From: Methanobrevibacter ruminantium
GTDB taxonomy: Archaea > Methanobacteriota > Methanobacteria > Methanobacteriales > Methanobacteriaceae
DNA: 64,000 nt
Assembly (NCBI GenBank): GCA_004553595.1
Contig: SFKZ01000013.1
Coordinates: 27,876 to 91,875, forward strand
Direction: 5' to 3'
The translations under genes were made by a program, and so were the position numbers. Positions 63,395-64,000 of the stretch are shown piece after piece; the stretch's first letter is position 1, and the number at the start of each line of letters is the position of its first letter. The notes under the pieces were generated by a model. That model searched no databases. It had not been told where the DNA came from and was given only the letters and a program-made list of their open reading frames with translations.

Positions 63395-64000
63395 TTAGAA
63401 AGCCCTCTTCATTCCAAAGAAATTGATTGCTTGAATAAGATCAATGAATGAACCTAACTCATGTTCAATTACTTCCTCTTCAGACATGCCACTGCTTAAC
63501 TCACCATCAACACTTAAAGTGTCCGGACCATAACCTACAAGACGGCTTTTGCCATCTTGACTTAGAATCCTTTCTGCATCCAATTGGTGTATAAAAGCTC
63601 TTCCAGGAAGAATGACTGCATCCTTAATGTCATCTAAATCCAATACTTCAAGGTCTTGTCTTGTCATCAAACATGCGATGTCCTTCTTGGTTGCAACAAC
63701 ATTCACATTATCTGGAGCAATTTTATTAAAGATTTTCATTAAGAACGGCGCTGCAATTTTAGAGGTTAAAAGTGTAGCTTCACCAGTGACTTGAGGCAAG
63801 ATTCCTAAAAATTCCTCATACTCATCTTTTGCTAATATGAATGGCGCTCCGATTGTTGGATCTGATAAAGGAGTTCCAGTGACTCTAAGATTATATTCAC
63901 TATTGATTTGTTTTACAAGCTCTTCAAATTGAAGCGGTTCATGAGGAACAATATCTTCAACAATGGGCCCATTACCTAAAATCAAACCTTGATCATAACT
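63395..64000 (-). CDS. Probable Mmp10 (McrA arginine methyltransferase), C-terminal part, 5' end outside the window
   Basis: The reading frame is open to the right window edge, so about 201 C-terminal residues are visible. There are no radical-SAM cysteines in this part. It contains VRVTGTPLSDPTIGAPFILAKDEY-like and VTGEATLLTSKIAAPFL segments, an AVILPGRAFIH strand and ends ELGSFIDLIQAINFFGMKRAF. The position immediately upstream of mcrB on the same strand is where Mmp10 lies in other methanogens (e.g. MA4551 beside mcrB in Methanosarcina), and I recall a similar C-terminus, but I cannot verify the radical-SAM domain. Mmp10 methylates the conserved Arg of McrA, which is present here. Confidence 0.5.
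   Translation of the reverse strand, partial: SYDQGLILGNGPIVEDIVPHEPLQFEELVKQINSEYNLRVTGTPLSDPTIGAPFILAKDEYEEFLGILPQVTGEATLLTSKIAAPFLMKIFNKIAPDNVNVVATKKDIACLMTRQDLEVLDLDDIKDAVILPGRAFIHQLDAERILSQDGKSRLVGYGPDTLSVDGELSSGMSEEEVIEHELGSFIDLIQAINFFGMKRAF

Overview
The window comes from a low-GC hydrogenotrophic methanogen of the Methanobacteriales, most likely a Methanobrevibacter species. The evidence is the complete mcrBDCGA and mtrEDCBAFGH operons in tandem, an mvhDGAB hydrogenase operon, archaeal lipid and methanofuran genes (DGGGP synthase, mfnA), KEOPS Pcc1, archaeal L10e, very AT-rich spacers and bacterial-style NulO (sialic-acid-like) sugar genes of the kind gut methanogens carry. No rRNA, tRNA, CRISPR array, insertion sequence or prophage was seen.

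Layout. 0-5.3 kb: 3' part of moeA, a GyrI-like domain protein, a small charged protein, then a leftward pmbA-like gene, phosphoglycolate phosphatase and hypD. 5.6-11.4 kb: a rightward surface-glycan operon (NeuA-PseG fusion, NeuB, a GT-B-like transferase, a flippase). 11.5-19.7 kb: a leftward run with an acetyltransferase, a zinc-ribbon/NERD-like membrane protein, two GT4 enzymes, a GT-C-like membrane enzyme and DGGGP synthase. 19.9-31.7 kb: mixed metabolism (inositol-phosphate synthase, pycB, larC, cbiS-cobS, trm56, DUF763, fumB, mfnA). 31.9-41.5 kb: ppsA, rpl10e, pcc1, a zinc-finger membrane protein, an FKBP isomerase, a HIGH-type nucleotidyltransferase, a 59-residue DNA-binding-like protein and pyrC. 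41.8-64 kb: the energy-metabolism block, all leftward: mvhDGAB, sufCB, a PRC-barrel protein, cobY, methanogenesis marker 14, mtr, mcr, and a partial gene that is probably mmp10.

How it fits together. Mvh supplies electrons from H2, Mtr transfers the methyl group to coenzyme M through a cobamide and pumps sodium, and Mcr releases methane. CobY, CobS and CbiS serve cobamide synthesis for MtrA. HypD and possibly LarC serve nickel enzymes. SufBC builds Fe-S clusters for the 12-cluster polyferredoxin MvhB and others. Mmp10, if that call is right, methylates an McrA arginine.

The most striking unexplained features are: (a) strong hairpins, several nested and several overlapping the stop codon, at the 3' ends of major operons (mcr, mtr, mvh, suf) and other genes, mostly followed by U-rich RNA, which is unusual in archaea; (b) repeated motifs upstream of the mtr, mcr and suf operons that look like regulator sites; (c) two separately encoded zinc-finger/acidic/membrane proteins sharing a Pro-Ile-His linear motif; (d) minisatellites inside or just after genes; (e) the NeuA-PseG fusion operon.
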